A stretch of 64,000 nucleotides of DNA from Chionoecetes opilio (GCA_016584305.1 JACEEZ010020494.1:354511-418510), one strand, 5' to 3'. Positions 24,630 through 35,051 are shown, counted from the stretch's first letter. The notes: a model not told the origin generated them from the letters alone. Numbers and translations are program-made.

Positions 24630-25641
24630 CACACAACCCTCGTTTTCCCGGACCTACATTTCCCGGATATCGGATTTGCCGGACAAAATCCGAGGTCCGG
24701 GGATATGTCAGAGTCCCGGACAAATGTCTGGTCCAGTCCGTAAATCGACAAAGTTGTCCGGCGATCCGAGCGTCTCCTGTCACCCATGGTCAGTGTCCGC
24801 GCCTCCAGCCAGGTGGCAGCATGCCCAGCGGTCGTATTGTTTACATTTGGGCACAAGATACTCACGGTTCACCTGCACCGCCTCCGTCAGTCCCCTGACC
24901 CCCACTGCCCCTGGTGCAAGAACGTCTCTTGAGACTATTGAACACTTTCTGCTGCAGTGTTCGCGCTTCCACTCCCACCGTGTAGTGCTACACACTCAAC
25001 TCCTCACCCTGAATGTCGCCACCTTTGACCTGCACACCATGCTGGTGGGGGCTGGCCTCCCGCCATGTGGCAGCATGCACAGCGGTCGTATTGTTTACAT
25101 TTGGGCACGACACGGTTCACCTGCACCGCCTGACCGCCTCTGTCAGTCCCCTGACCCCCACTGCCCCTGGTGCAGGAACGTCTCTTGAGACTATTGAAAA
25201 CTTTCTGCTGCAGTGTCCGCGCTTCCACTCTCACCGTGTAGTGCCACATTCTCAACTCCTCACCCTGAACGTTGCCACCTGTGACCTGCCCACCCTGCTT
25301 GCGGGGCTGGCGTCCACCCCTCCCGGCAACACGCTGTCATCCGCCTCACCTGTGCCTTCCTGAGGAAGACAGGTCAACTATAACGCCTGTGATAGCATCA
25401 TAGGACAGCACCAGGGCTCATATTGTTCCCCAAGGGATCCTCGCAGCCCTAAAAACAACAACAAAGTGACGTAAAATTCCGCGGCGGGGTAATTGATATT
25501 GGCGGTTGCCGAACAGTGAATACTAGAGTAAGATAAACGTCCGGGGGTGGGTAATGACCTCGGACTTTTGCGATTCCCGGACGTTTGCGGTTCCCGGACC
25601 AGTGCTCCCCCCTATTAGTCCGGGAAAACGAGGGTTGTGTG
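24630..25641. mobile_element. pogo/Tigger-like MITE with TA duplication
   Basis: Terminal inverted repeats CACACAACCCTCGTTTTCCC at the left and its inverse at the right (ends at 25,641), flanked by TA on both sides (24,628-24,629; 25,642-25,643). Target TA and CCCTCGTTTT-type ends are typical of pogo/Tigger elements of the Tc1/mariner group. No transposase; the interior is mostly LINE 3'-end sequence. Confidence 0.8.
24775..25445 (+). pseudogene. LINE C-terminal (zf-RVT-like) fragment, tandemly duplicated
   Basis: Two tandem units of about 255 bp (about 24,812-25,064 and 25,065-25,320) each encode the end of a LINE ORF2: SPDPHCPWCR, then ETIEHFLLQC, RFHSHRVV and LLTLNVATFDL-like text. The Cys-x2-Cys...His...Cys spacing matches the zinc-binding module after the RT in I/R1-type LINEs. 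The family's terminal text (CAFLRKTGQ-like) and a 3' UTR with GATAGCATCATAGGA follow to about 25,445. The same 3' UTR occurs inverted at 27,000-27,190. Frames are not continuous. Confidence 0.7.
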
Positions 25642-25704
25642 TACATGGACATTGGTTACGTAACCTGACATAACTGCCCCCAAGACCCCCCACTAGTTCA
25701 CTAA

Positions 25705-26586
25705 AGGCCATGTCACACGGACACTTTTTCCGGCATCTTTTGGTAGCAAACGCGTATCAGGCATCATTTGACGCCTGATACCGGCATCTTTTGGTAGCAA
25801 ACGCGGAGTCGCGCATGATCGTTCTTTTGCCACCAGTACCGGCATCCTTGTTTACATTTTGGAGCAGCTGACGCCATGCAAGACTTGTACGAACTACACA
25901 TTTCAGTTAAAAATAGAGAAATGACCAATCTTGGGTGGTCAAGAGATGCTGTAGCATCTCTGTGTGATATGTTTAGGGAAAATGACTGCTGTATATAGGG
26001 AATATAGCTGTATAATTTTGTATAGTAATAGTAATATGGTGTAGGTGAGAAAAGAAAAATAAAGATGAGAGGAGGAAAATAAAGTGTTTGGTAGAGTAGG
26101 GTAGGATAAATAAATAGGTTTTTAACTCTATATATACAAGACACGTGTATAATATGGTACATATGCGTGTAATTTTTTTTTTTTTACGTATGATTTAGAT
26201 ATATAGTTAAGTTTTGAGTTGTTGATGAAAAGTTATGACGGAAAATGTTGATAAAAACTGAAATTTAATAGGCATTTAATAGGCTGCGTGTGTTTTTACT
26301 ATAGAAGGGGGTAATATGATTTTGTTTATTTTTACTTGATTGGGAATTCAAGCAAGGTTTATTTATGGTTATGAAGGGAAATGTGAAGAGGGAAGGACAT
26401 TTTATATATGCCAGTAGAAGCAGAGTAGCTAAGATAGAAGAATAAGATCTTCGCTACTCTGGTAGGAAGATGCTCGTAGCCGAAACGCCGTGTGACAACA
26501 CGCGCACCTTTTGCCACCAGTACGGGTATCTTTTGGTAGCAAAATACCAAAAGATGCCGGAAAATTTTGCTCGTGTGACACGGCCT
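25705..26586. mobile_element. Harbinger-like MITE, TAA duplication
   Basis: Ends AGGCCATGTCACACGGACAC and the inverse GTGTGACACGGCCT; the next 25 bp (CCGGCATCTTTTGGTAGCAA) are mirrored too. TAA flanks both sides (25,702-25,704; 26,587-26,589), the three-base TWA duplication of PIF/Harbinger. The interior is AT-rich with no transposase. A related right end occurs at about 28,155-28,195, and looser relatives at 59,800-59,829 and 61,084. Confidence 0.7.
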
Positions 26587-26999
26587 TAACCTAGCCTGGA
26601 CGTTGGTTGAGTAGCCTAACCTAAAGGGGGATCATTGCTAAATGATGCTTTTTCGACGATTTTGAATGTGACCATCATCATTCTTAACACATAAAAATAC
26701 ATAGGAAAAGACTACTTTTAACTGTACTCAATTACTGGTTGAAAGTACAGTAAACCCTCTCGTATTCGGACTAATTGGGTCAAGGAGTGGTCCGAGTAAT
26801 GCAAGGATCCGAATAATGCAGGGATAAAATAATAATAAAAAAATAAAAGTTCATGATAAATCATGAAAATAAATAAATCTACAGTAGAAATACACAATAC
26901 GGTACTGTACAGGAGTAGTAGTACAGTACTATCAGTCCTACGTCTGGCAGCGGCAGCCGGCAGCAGTATCATGATGGCGGAGATTTCCTCCTTCTTGGT

Positions 27000-27190
27000 G
27001 TTGTCTGTAGGGCTGCGAGGACCCCTTGAGGAGCCCTATGATCCCTGATGATATCCTATGATGCTATCACAGGCATGGTAGCTGACCTGTCTTCTTCAGG
27101 AAGGCACAGGTGAGGCGGATGACAGCGTGTTGTCCTGAGAGGTAGGCAGGGCGCCAGGCGGGGCAGGTCGCTCGCCAGCAGGGTGGACAG
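27000..27190 (-). mobile_element. LINE 3' end fragment (same family as 25.3 kb)
   Basis: Inverse of 25,255-25,450: GGCTGCGAGGACCCCTTG, ATCCTATGATGCTATCACAG, GACCTGTCTTC-TCAGGAAGGC and ACAGGTGAGGCGGATGACAG. It is the end of a LINE ORF2 plus its 3' UTR. Confidence 0.7.
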
Positions 27191-28516
27191 GGTTTTAAGT
27201 CTTATTACTAGTTATTATACATGGTAGTGATTATGGTGAGCTGTTATTTACACGTGTCATTATTTAGGTCAGTATAGTACCGCATGTCACCTTAACCTAA
27301 GACGTGCGCACAGGGTGTTTTCTACAGGGTCATACTGTGCGCATGTATGATGATTTTGGGACCCATTGCCAATTTCGATAAAAAGTACATCAGCGTGTAG
27401 GGAATGTTTGTGTGCATCGGCCCATATATATTTGACCCCCCAAAAAATGTCGGGGGGGTGGGGGAACGGTCCGTAGTTGAAAAATGTGGAGCGAATGACA
27501 CCGCGCGGCTAGATTGTCATCGAGCGGCTAGATTGTCATCGAGCGGCGAGATTTCCCTGCCGAATTTTCACTCGCCTAGGGGATAGAACGAGAGGGAGGA
27601 GGGGGTGGGTTACCGCGTTAGAGGGAGGCAAGGAGTTAGTCGTGGAGAGAGTGAAGGCAGTAAACATATGCAGCTGTGTGATAATTATGGAGGCGCCCCA
27701 GGTGTATGGATGTCTTGGGATTTTGAACCTTATGTCTAGGAGGTGTCTGGTGTTCGTTGCCACCAAGAGGTCTACAATAACATGAGTCAGGAATGGAGAG
27801 AGAGAGAAAGTGAGACATGGCGTATGTCGTACGTATAAATGGACTTCAGAATTGCATTTTTATGCAAGCAGACATTGCATTTTAGACACATGTGAAGTAC
27901 CACAGAAACATGTAGTCGGTGGTGGTGTAGAGAGTTGACATGTAGTACTAGACCCACACCAATTGTTAGCCGCCTGCCTATAAACGCGCGGTTTTGGTAC
28001 GCGTTCAAAAGCTCTGCTCTTAAGAGTCTTCCCGCAGTCCGCCGGGGGAACTCTTAAGAGTCTCCCCGCAGCTCCCGGGTTAAATAAGGGTTATTTAAAG
28101 GTGTTGAGGTGGCGGGGTAGCCAGTGACGGGGAAACATTCTTGCCGCGGCCACCCGGCAACACTAACGGAAAAAGTGTCCGTGTGACACGACCTTTAAAG
28201 GCCGTGTCAAACGTCTTGTTGACTTGTGATTGGTTGAGAAGTTTTAGAAACAGTTTGTCATTGGCTGGTGACTGATGACAAGTTTGATGACGTCATTACT
28301 CGTCCAAGCCAGTCAGGGCCTTTTTACCTGTTAACTACCTAACGAGGGAGGCTTGCTGGATACGGTAGTAAGGGCAGGTAGTATCTAGGCGGTGGGAGAG
28401 CGGGTGGTAGCTGGAGATACCACCTCCGTTGCTGGATCTGGGTCCAAGGCTCAATGGCCTCAGATCACTCGCCAATACAACATTTGGATACAACAAAGAA
28501 ACCACAATCACAGTAT

Positions 28517-28870
28517 TTTTTTTTTTTTTTTTTTTTTATTTTTTTTTTTTTACATCTGTGCCTATAGCGCCTGTAGGCAGTGGTGACCCAGGGCTCGGAT
28601 GGTAGGCTCTGGAGGTTCACTTGAGGGTTCTGATGGTTGGTCCTCGCCCGTTGGTGGCGCAGGCAGGATTCTTATAGTTACGCCTGTGAGGCTCATGCCG
28701 CCCCCCTGTGTCCTCCGATGCACTCGCAGTCGAAGGTAGAGTTGATGGGCAGGGCATGTGGGTGTTCTTAGGCCACTCAACGGTGCAGAAAGGTTTTGGG
28801 TTTCTTCGGGGATCGAACTCGGGTCACCGAGAACGCCAGTCGGAGACTAACCGCTCCGCTACCGCCTCCC
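28517..28870 (-). mobile_element. tRNA-derived SINE
   Basis: Read on the minus strand, it starts with a tRNA-like head (28,870-28,775): GGGGAGGCGGTAGCGGAGCG, GTTAGTCTCCG, then GGGTTCGATCCCC-like text, giving polymerase III A and B boxes (TAGCGGAGCGGTTAG; GAGTTCGATCC). A unique body and a poly-A tail (28,517-28,551) follow. Head fragments recur at 54,030-54,128 and body fragments at 42,515-42,655. Confidence 0.8.
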
Positions 28871-29429
28871 CAAAAGTATACAAAGTATATGCTCAGTGAT
28901 AGATCATAAATGCTCTGCCTGGCTGCCTGGGCCTCTAACTTCACTGACTCACATCATGACACCCTACCCAACCCTAAAAAAAAATTTTAAAAGTTGAAAA
29001 AAATAAAAATAAAAAAAGGCGGAGGAGGTCCGAATAATGTCGAAGTCCGAATAATAAGGGTCCGAATACGAGAGGGTTTACTGCACCAAAATACCCTTTA
29101 GGTTGGGCTACACAACCAATGTTAGGATAGTGAACTAGCGGAGGTTTTGGCGGACGTAGCCCCCCAGCTATGTCAGATTACGTAACCGATGTACAGTTAA
29201 ACTGCAGTTTTACCATTGTAAAGATTTAACTAGGGAATTTCCCAGAAATTGGTATGAAGTTCATGTAGACTTTCTCGTTTTATAAAATTTATATTAGTTG
29301 TATTTTCTGCCTAATGTCATCCCATAAACTGTTTATCGGATATATGTATGTCATCCACATCATCACACCCACACAAAACTTTTCCAGGTAAACATTCGTT
29401 TTATCGCCCCTGCCATATCTCACTGACTA

Positions 29430-29890
29430 CCTTATAAAGGACTAATCTTTTGTCATACACGTCTTCTACTAACTTTAAACCTCTTGGCAAGCTGTTATTT
29501 TGGTCAAAATCACGGACAAAAATGATCTAATAAGAATAAATAGGTGCAACTCTGCGTCGCCATCTGCACCGTCAGAGGATTCGCGGGCCAAGCCCTCCCT
29601 CACGTACAGCAGCCAGGGTAAGTTAGGTTATGGTTAAGTTTAATTTAAAATAAAGCTAAACTAAACCTAAACTTAACCTAACCTAACCTGCTGCTGTCTG
29701 TGAGTGAGGGCTGGGGCTTGGAGAGGCGCCCATCCCGCGGTCTAGACTGCGCTTATGGCGACGGCGGAGTAGCAACTTATTTATTCTAATTACTTCATTT
29801 TTGTCCGTGATTTTGACCAAAGTACAGCTTGCCAAGAGGTTTGAAGGTTAGTAGAAGACATGCATGACAAAAGTTTAGTCCCTCTTTAGG
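29430..29890. repeat. Long palindrome, arms about 220 bp, TTAGG-like core
   Basis: The left arm (GGACTAATCTTTTGTCAT, CTTGGCAAGCTGT, TTGGTCAAAATCACGGACAA, GCAACTCTGCGTCGCCAT) is mirrored by the right arm (ATTTTTGTCCGTGATTTTGA, AGCTTGCCAAGAGGTTTGAA, ATGACAAAAGTTTAGTCC). The centre near 29,640-29,690 carries GTTAGGTTATGG on one side and CCTAACCTAACC on the other. No ORF. Confidence 0.85.
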
Positions 29891-29919
29891 TGGGAAGCGT
29901 GATAAGGCTAAGGCTAAGG

Positions 29920-30291
29920 ATAAAACTAATCTTTACACTTTTACACTTTCCCCGTCCAAAACCCCCGCGTTCCCGACGGGTCCCCAGGTTTGTTATGGAG
30001 GGGGGATAACTGCAAAATGAGGCACTTCCGACGAATTTTAATGTGACCATCATTCTTAACACATCAAAATACATAGAAAAAGAGCCCTTTTAACCTCTTA
30101 CTCAATTACTGGTTGAAAGTACCAATTTACCAAAAGTACTCTTTTCCTATGTATTTTGATGTGTTAAGAATGATGGTCACATTAAAAATCGTCGGAAATG
30201 CCTCATTTTGCAGTTATCCCTCCATAACAAACCTGGGGACCCGTCGGGAACACGGGGTTTAGGGCGGGGAAAATAGCAATTAGTTTTGTAC
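29920..30291. repeat. Long palindrome, arms about 165 bp
   Basis: Left-arm blocks ACGGGTCCCCAGGTTTGTTA, AACTGCAAAATGAGGC and ATGTGACCATCATTCTTAAC are mirrored on the right as GTTAAGAATGATGGTCACAT, GCCTCATTTTGCAGTT and TAACAAACCTGGGGACCCGT. The centre is near 30,113. Related single arms occur at 12,110-12,260 and 26,640-26,745. Confidence 0.9.
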
Positions 30292-30585
30292 TGATAGGTA
30301 TATTATGTGGATGACGTAAAATATATCCGGTAAACACTATGGGAAGACATAAGCCCGAAAATACATAAAAATATATTACCAATTATTACCAATATTACTA
30401 ATTTGATCAATATTATAATTCTTCCTTTACTTTATCCTCCTTTTCCTTCATATCCTGTACCACCAATCAAAGACTACTCTATACTGGACTTGCTACTCAT
30501 TTTGGGCTATTTCCAGTGGAGGCCAGTTTTGCGATTCCTGCCATTTTCGAACATCACTCCCTTTTCCCTTCCTATGGTTTATCAG

Positions 30586-31525
30586 TATATATGATATACC
30601 GTTATCTTCGTAAATGTTTGTTCTATAAATTCGTAATAGTTTGTTCTATCAAATAAAAAACAGTAAAATACACTAAAGAAATGCCATTATGAGAGAGTGA
30701 AGAAGTATGCATGAACTTAATATTCACTTGATCTCATCGCCATTTAATATTTTGCGAGAAAACATTTTAGATGAAACATATCAATAGAAGCGGATTTTCA
30801 TTAGCTTTCCATTGCTATATTTCGTTTTCTGATAAATGAATCAGAACCATGCATAAATTAGCGTTAACTAGAAAAATAACATCATCTATCGGGATAATTA
30901 CCCGATTGATGATGTTATTTATTTAGTTAACGCTAATTTATGCATGGTTCTAATTCATTTATCAGAAAACAAAATATAGCAATGGAAAGCTAATAAAATT
31001 TCGCTTCTATTGATATGTTGCATGTAAAAAGTCTTCACGCAAAATATTAAATGGCGATGAGTTTAAGTTCATGCATATTTCTTTAGTCTCATAATGGAAT
31101 TTCTTTAGTGTATTTTACAGTTTTTTATTTGATAATATTATAGAACAAACATTTACGAAGATAACAGTGTATCATTTATACTGATAAGCCATAGTCTACT
31201 GTATTCATGGAACACTTTTTTACTTGCCGATCCGATTGATGATGTTATTTTTTTAGTTAACGCTAATTTATGCATGGTTCTAATTCATTTATCAGAAAAC
31301 TAAATATATCAACGGAAAGCTAATGAAAATCCGCTTCTATTGATATGTTTCATCTAAAATGTTTGCTCGCAAAATATTAAATGGCGAAGAGTTTAAGTAT
31401 ATATTGAGGTCATGCATATTTCTTCACTCTCTCATAATGGCATTTCTTTAGTGTATTTTACTGTTTTTTATTTGATAATATTATAGAACAAACATTTACG
31501 AAGATAACGGTATATCATATACTAT
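30586..31525. repeat. Palindromic repeat, three arms of about 300 bp
   Basis: The first two arms form a palindrome (30,586-31,190, centre near 30,898, around CGGGATAATTACCCG). Each arm has TATCTTCGTAAATGTTTGTT, ACAGTAAAATACACTAAAGA, ATGGCGATGAG and TTTATGCATGGTTCTAATTC. A third arm in the right-hand orientation follows at 31,228-31,525. Other copies: 18,720-19,800 (degraded) and 42,660-42,768 (fragment). Confidence 0.85.
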
Positions 31526-31526
31526 A

Positions 31527-32622
31527 CTAGGGTGGTCGTTAAAAATGAAAGTTGTAAAAATAGTGCTCCCCACTCGGATTCCTGTTACACTTCATTAGAA
31601 AACACTGTAGACAAAATTTTATCAAAATTGCATGACATTTACCTGGTGCTCAATGACCTTGAAGTTTCACCCTGAAGGCAATGTAGTGCTAAACGGCAAA
31701 GAGGGCTTTGTAACGAACAAATGCCCGAGACGGTCCTTATTAGAATGCCTTTCTAAGTTAATTGTAGCAAATGTCTCAATGATAACATAATTCAGCTGTT
31801 TTCATCCGTCTTAAGTAGTACAATTTTCTTTTCCAGACGTGCTTTTTTGTCTTTGTGTGTGATGGCAACCACTAATACGAAGAAACGGTACCTTGTGGCA
31901 CCACTGGAAACAATCCCTGGAGCCCAACTACCATCTGCGAGAGAAGTCCCGGGTCTGGTTATTTACAAGCTCGATGTTCAGAAGAAGACGATCCGCGTTT
32001 CGGCACACGAGGTCTCCCTCATTGTTGAAGAAGTCTGGGCTAGGGCAAGAATTCCAATGCAACGAATTGATAAGGTGGCCACCAAGATCCAGAAGCTGTA
32101 TAAAGAATATGCCCTTATCCGGAAGAACAAGAAGCGCACTACCTCTACTCAAAGTGAGCGAGCAAAGAAGTTTGGTGAGAAACTAAATGACCTGTTCGAC
32201 GTGGCTCATGCAAATGCCATGGCGATAATGACAGAGGCGGAGGACAAGGACTTCCTCCTCGCCCAGCGCGAGCCTGGTCGACGTGGGAGGATGGGCGGCG
32301 TTGATCCCGTGCAAGCTGCTCTTGAGGAGCGTGTTGCAGAACGCCACGCCACGCCACACCACGCAGAACGCCACGCGGCCCAGACATCAAGGCAGGAGAA
32401 GGCGCTTTACGAAGCTGCAACATTGTCGGCGACTGCGGAATTGGAATCATCCAACAGCAGCAGCACTCCTGTCAGTAGCCCCGGCCCCACTCGAAGCTCC
32501 CACAGCAGGGCCAGTGGCCCCACCGAGCCAAAACGAGCAAAGCGCGGCTTGAAAAACGTCGTGACGCCAGGCGTAGCAGCATCCCTTGATCGAGCGAAGT
32601 TGAGCGACCGTGCAGCTGTCTT
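31527..32622 (+). mobile_element. Fragment of an ORF-bearing DNA transposon
   Basis: Starts at AGGGTGGTCGTTAAAAATGA immediately after the palindrome arm and ends where the inverted repeat of 30,594 begins, within the last codons of the ORF below. The right end is missing, so no terminal repeat pair can be shown. Position between two repeat arms implies insertion into a palindrome centre. Confidence 0.4.
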
Positions 32623-32632
32623 GTTATACTGA
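31862..32632 (+). CDS. Transposon-linked arthropod protein, C-terminus truncated
   Basis: Open frame of 256-257 residues from ATG at 31,862; a good 3' splice site (CTTTTCCAG, ending about 31,836) lies upstream, so an earlier exon is possible. The N-terminal half is predicted helical: about residues 40-105 (EEVWARARIPM to QKLYKEYALIRKNKK) resemble a domain repeated in arthropod genes of unknown function that behave like transposon cargo, and KLNDLFDVAHANA to DFLLAQREP (about 105-135) is the best-kept part, where relatives read LFDIA and FL-DQR. A low-complexity HATPHHAERHAA and Ser-rich stretch follows. The end KRAKRGLKNVVTPGVAASLDRAK has the RG-KN-I-P--A--LD-----DR pattern of the family, which normally continues; here the frame ends LLY-stop because the palindromic repeat takes over. 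No catalytic motif is visible. Family identity is from memory of the pattern. Confidence 0.55.
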   Translation: MATTNTKKRYLVAPLETIPGAQLPSAREVPGLVIYKLDVQKKTIRVSAHEVSLIVEEVWARARIPMQRIDKVATKIQKLYKEYALIRKNKKRTTSTQSERAKKFGEKLNDLFDVAHANAMAIMTEAEDKDFLLAQREPGRRGRMGGVDPVQAALEERVAERHATPHHAERHAAQTSRQEKALYEAATLSATAELESSNSSSTPVSSPGPTRSSHSRASGPTEPKRAKRGLKNVVTPGVAASLDRAKLSDRAAVLLY

Positions 32633-32944
32633 TAAACCTTAGGAAGGGAAATAGGGGTGATGTTCTAAAATGTCAGGAATCGCAAAACTGGCCTCCACTG
32701 GTCATGGGCGGGTTGGCGCGGGGCACGAGTAGCAAGTCCAGTATAGAGTAGTCTTTGCACCAATCCTTGATTTCACTCCTTATTTATTATCCGTCAACAA
32801 TTCCTTCACCGTACTTGACACCTGCTCCAGCACCTCGCCCTTCCTTGCCTACTGGCTGGTCTCCATTCATCTCATTCATTCTTTAATGTCTGGTTCTCTT
32901 CCACCACGACTGTTGTATGTCTCCAAAGCCTTCACTGTCCTTAA

Positions 32945-33153
32945 CCCCTTCACGCCCAGATCTTTCCTTTGCTATAAAAAATTGTATGTTGTTAGCCATA
33001 AAATTAAGAAAAGTCACTGAATATACCAAATTAGTTTGTCGACAAGGATACAAAACAGGTCATATCTATAAAATATTGCTTATACAGTATTCACTAAAAA
33101 TTGTCTAATGGTACCCAAATTACAATGGAAATTATGTTCTGGGCCTCAAGGGG
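32945..33153. mobile_element. Short MITE with CCCCTT...AAGGGG ends
   Basis: Left TTAACCCCTTCACGCCCAGA, right GGGCCTCAAGGGGTTAA. A second copy lies inverted at 38,385-38,530, sharing TATAAAAAATTGTATGT and GATATCTATAAAATATTGCT-like text. No ORF of interest. Confidence 0.65.
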
Positions 33154-33702
33154 TTAAGCTTGTTTATATTTCATTGCAAAAGTGATGATATGAGTTCATA
33201 CCAGCATGGAAGAAATAGGAAGCAGCCAGACCGGTCCTCAAGGCCTCCTACGGCCACCTGAAACCCACAGTGGCTTTCCTTACACTATTGACACTTATGT
33301 CTCTTGTGGCAGTGGCTTGGAACTTCAGGGTCCCGCATGATGGTGCCATGGTGGAGTGGGAGGTGTGGGTAGTGTGTGGTCCAGGCTGGTGTTGTGTAGA
33401 GTGAGGCTCCTGTGCTGGCCTTACTCCTTGGCTGCAAACACGGGCTAGGTGTTAGCTGGAGGGTGAAGCAGGAAGCACCCTTCAAGGAAGCACTTTCCTG
33501 CTTGTGTGCTGACGGCCACCAATGTTACAGGTGCTGAGGTGAAGAGTCCAGGTCGGCGCCCACGCCAGGACTCCTCCCGGCTTCCCTTGTATTAGGGAAT
33601 GTTTGGTTCATCCCCGGGGCAGCCTGGCCGGCCTCCACCAGGGTTCCTGCAGAACCAGCTGACGCCTCCCACCACAGGTGTGCTGGCAGAGGTAGTGCTG
33701 CA
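33154..33702. other. Upstream region of the zinc-finger gene, no ORF
   Basis: GC-richer than its surroundings. A 3' splice-like CCTCCCACCACAG ends at 33,677, 25 bases before the zinc-finger start codon, so an upstream non-coding exon is possible. No repeat family recognised. Confidence 0.4.
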
Positions 33703-34551
33703 ATGGAGGGCGTAAGGACCTATACTTGTGACCACTGTGGCAAAGTGTGCTCCAGCAAGGCTGCCATTACTGTACACATCCTCACCCATACACGCAAGAG
33801 ACCTCGGATGAGGTGTGACCACTGTGGCAAAGTGTTCACTTGTAGGGGTAATCTTAGGAGCCATATGCTCACCCACACTGGTGAGCGAAACTTTAAGTGT
33901 CAGGAGTGTGGCAAAACATTTACCATGAAGAGCCAGCTTAACACACACATGCTCACCTACACTGGTGAGCGAAACTTAAGTGTCAGGAGTGTGGCAAAAC
34001 ATTTATCACGAAGAGCAATCTTAGCACACACACGCTCACTCACACTGATGAGAGAAACTTTGAATGTCAAGAGTGTAGGAAAACATTTACCACGAAGAGC
34101 CATCTTAACAGACACATGCTCACCCACACTGGTGAGAGAAACTTTGAATGTCAAGAGTGTAGGAAAACATTTCCCTACAAGAGCAGTCTTAACACACACA
34201 TGGTCACCCACACTGGTGAGAGAAACTTTCAGTGTCAGGAGTGTAGGAAAACATTTACCAAGAAGAGCAGTCTTAACACACACATGGTCACCCACACTGG
34301 CGAGAGAAACTTTCAGTGTCAGGAGTGTAGGAAAACATTTACCTACAAGAGCACACTTAACACACACATGCTCTCCCACACTGGTGTGAAAATTTTTGAT
34401 TGCAAAGAGTGTAGGAAAACATTTACCTTCAAGAGCGGTCTTCACTCACATGCTCATCCACACTGGTAAAAGGAAGTACAAGTGTGATATTTGTGGCAAG
34501 TGTTACCTTACCAAGGGTCGTGTTGCCAAGCATATCAAGACACACCTGTGA
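33703..34551 (+). pseudogene. C2H2 zinc-finger protein, ten fingers, two frameshifts
   Basis: A DNA-binding regulator of the tandem C2H2 (Krueppel-type) class, expected in the nucleus. ATG at 33,703 in a good context (GCTGCAATGG). Fingers 1-3 (about 33,724-33,960) are in the first frame with CDHCGKV and CQECGKTF starts. A one-base T shortage at about 33,975 (AAACTTAAG where the preceding unit has AAACTTTAAG) moves fingers 4-9 (CQECRKTF units joined by HTGERNF-type linkers) to another frame. At about 34,448 a CA pair is missing (CTCACATGC), two bases, so the total loss is three and finger 10 (CDICGKCYLTKG) returns to the first frame and ends at TGA 34,549-34,551. No KRAB, BTB or ZAD domain is seen. 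Two exactly compensating shifts could be assembly errors in near-identical repeats or a real pseudogene. Confidence 0.8.
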
Positions 34552-34657
34552 GGAGGGAGTGGCTGTGTGTGTTGTCATGTATTCCATCATCCAGTGGCTG
34601 CTGTGTGTTATGATTATGGATCTCATTATCCAGGTACCCAGGCTTACAGGCTTTCTA

Positions 34658-35051
34658 CCGTCAATAACACTAGAGTCGCCGGGAAATAAGAAGTAAAGTA
34701 AAAGATGTTTGAAGATGCTTGGATGTAGAAAAGTTCCTCATCCAACGCGAAAACAAATTCCATCCAAGTTTGAAAGGTACGGCAAGTCTTATCATTCTTA
34801 TGTCCTCCCGCCCGAAAGGTGGATGAGCTTTCGTCGGGCGAAGAAAAAAACTAGTATAGTGAAATTTGAAACCGTATATACTTGCAGATACAAAGCATAA
34901 AACAACACTGAAACAGGGTAGATTATACAGTCATGATGTAAATTACTGTGCATGCCTCTTCAGTGGCACATACAAGTCTGTAGTGAAGCTAACATTCGTA
35001 ATATTTGCCTGGCGACATTAGTGCAAGTGGCGACTATAGTGTTATTGACGG
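34658..35051. mobile_element. Tc1/mariner-type MITE, 394 bp, TA duplication
   Basis: Ends CCGTCAATAACACTAGAGTC and the inverse GACTATAGTGTTATTGACGG, flanked by TA (34,656-34,657 and 35,052-35,053). It lies about 105 bp past the zinc-finger stop. The 63-codon frame inside resembles nothing known. Confidence 0.75.

Larger units (their letters stand above)
26748..29083. mobile_element. pogo/Tigger-like element 2, non-autonomous
   Basis: Ends CAGTAAACCCTCTCGTATTC and its inverse, each followed inwards by GGAC. Flanks are TA (left) and CA (right), consistent with a TA target with one change. It holds a LINE 3' fragment (27,000-27,190), a Harbinger-like right end (near 28,192) and a SINE (28,517-28,870), but no transposase frame. 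Confidence 0.75.
24590..29225. repeat. Large foldback repeat, split by three nested transposons
   Basis: With insertions removed, the left side (24,595-24,628, then 25,644-25,702, then 26,590-26,640) is the inverse of the right side (29,090-29,225): AAACTGCAGTTTAA, CATTGGTTACGTAACCTGAC, CTAGTTCACT and GTAGCCTAACCTAAAGG are all mirrored. The insertions are 24,630-25,641, 25,705-26,586 and 26,748-29,083. Part of the spacer (26,640-26,747) is an arm of the 29.9-30.3 kb palindrome family. Confidence 0.75.
30450..32770. repeat. Inverted repeat split by a palindrome and a transposon
   Basis: The segment 30,461-30,594 (AAAGACTACTCTATACTGGA, CTTGCTACTC, GTGGAGGCCAGTTTTGCGAT, GGTTTATCAGTATA) is the inverse of 32,625-32,765. 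Between them sit the palindrome at 30,586-31,190, a further arm at 31,228-31,525 and an ORF-bearing transposon piece at 31,527-32,622. Confidence 0.8.

Noticed and set aside
34709..34900. 63-codon frame inside the 394-bp MITE
   Set aside because: Too short, no similarity, lies wholly in a non-autonomous MITE.
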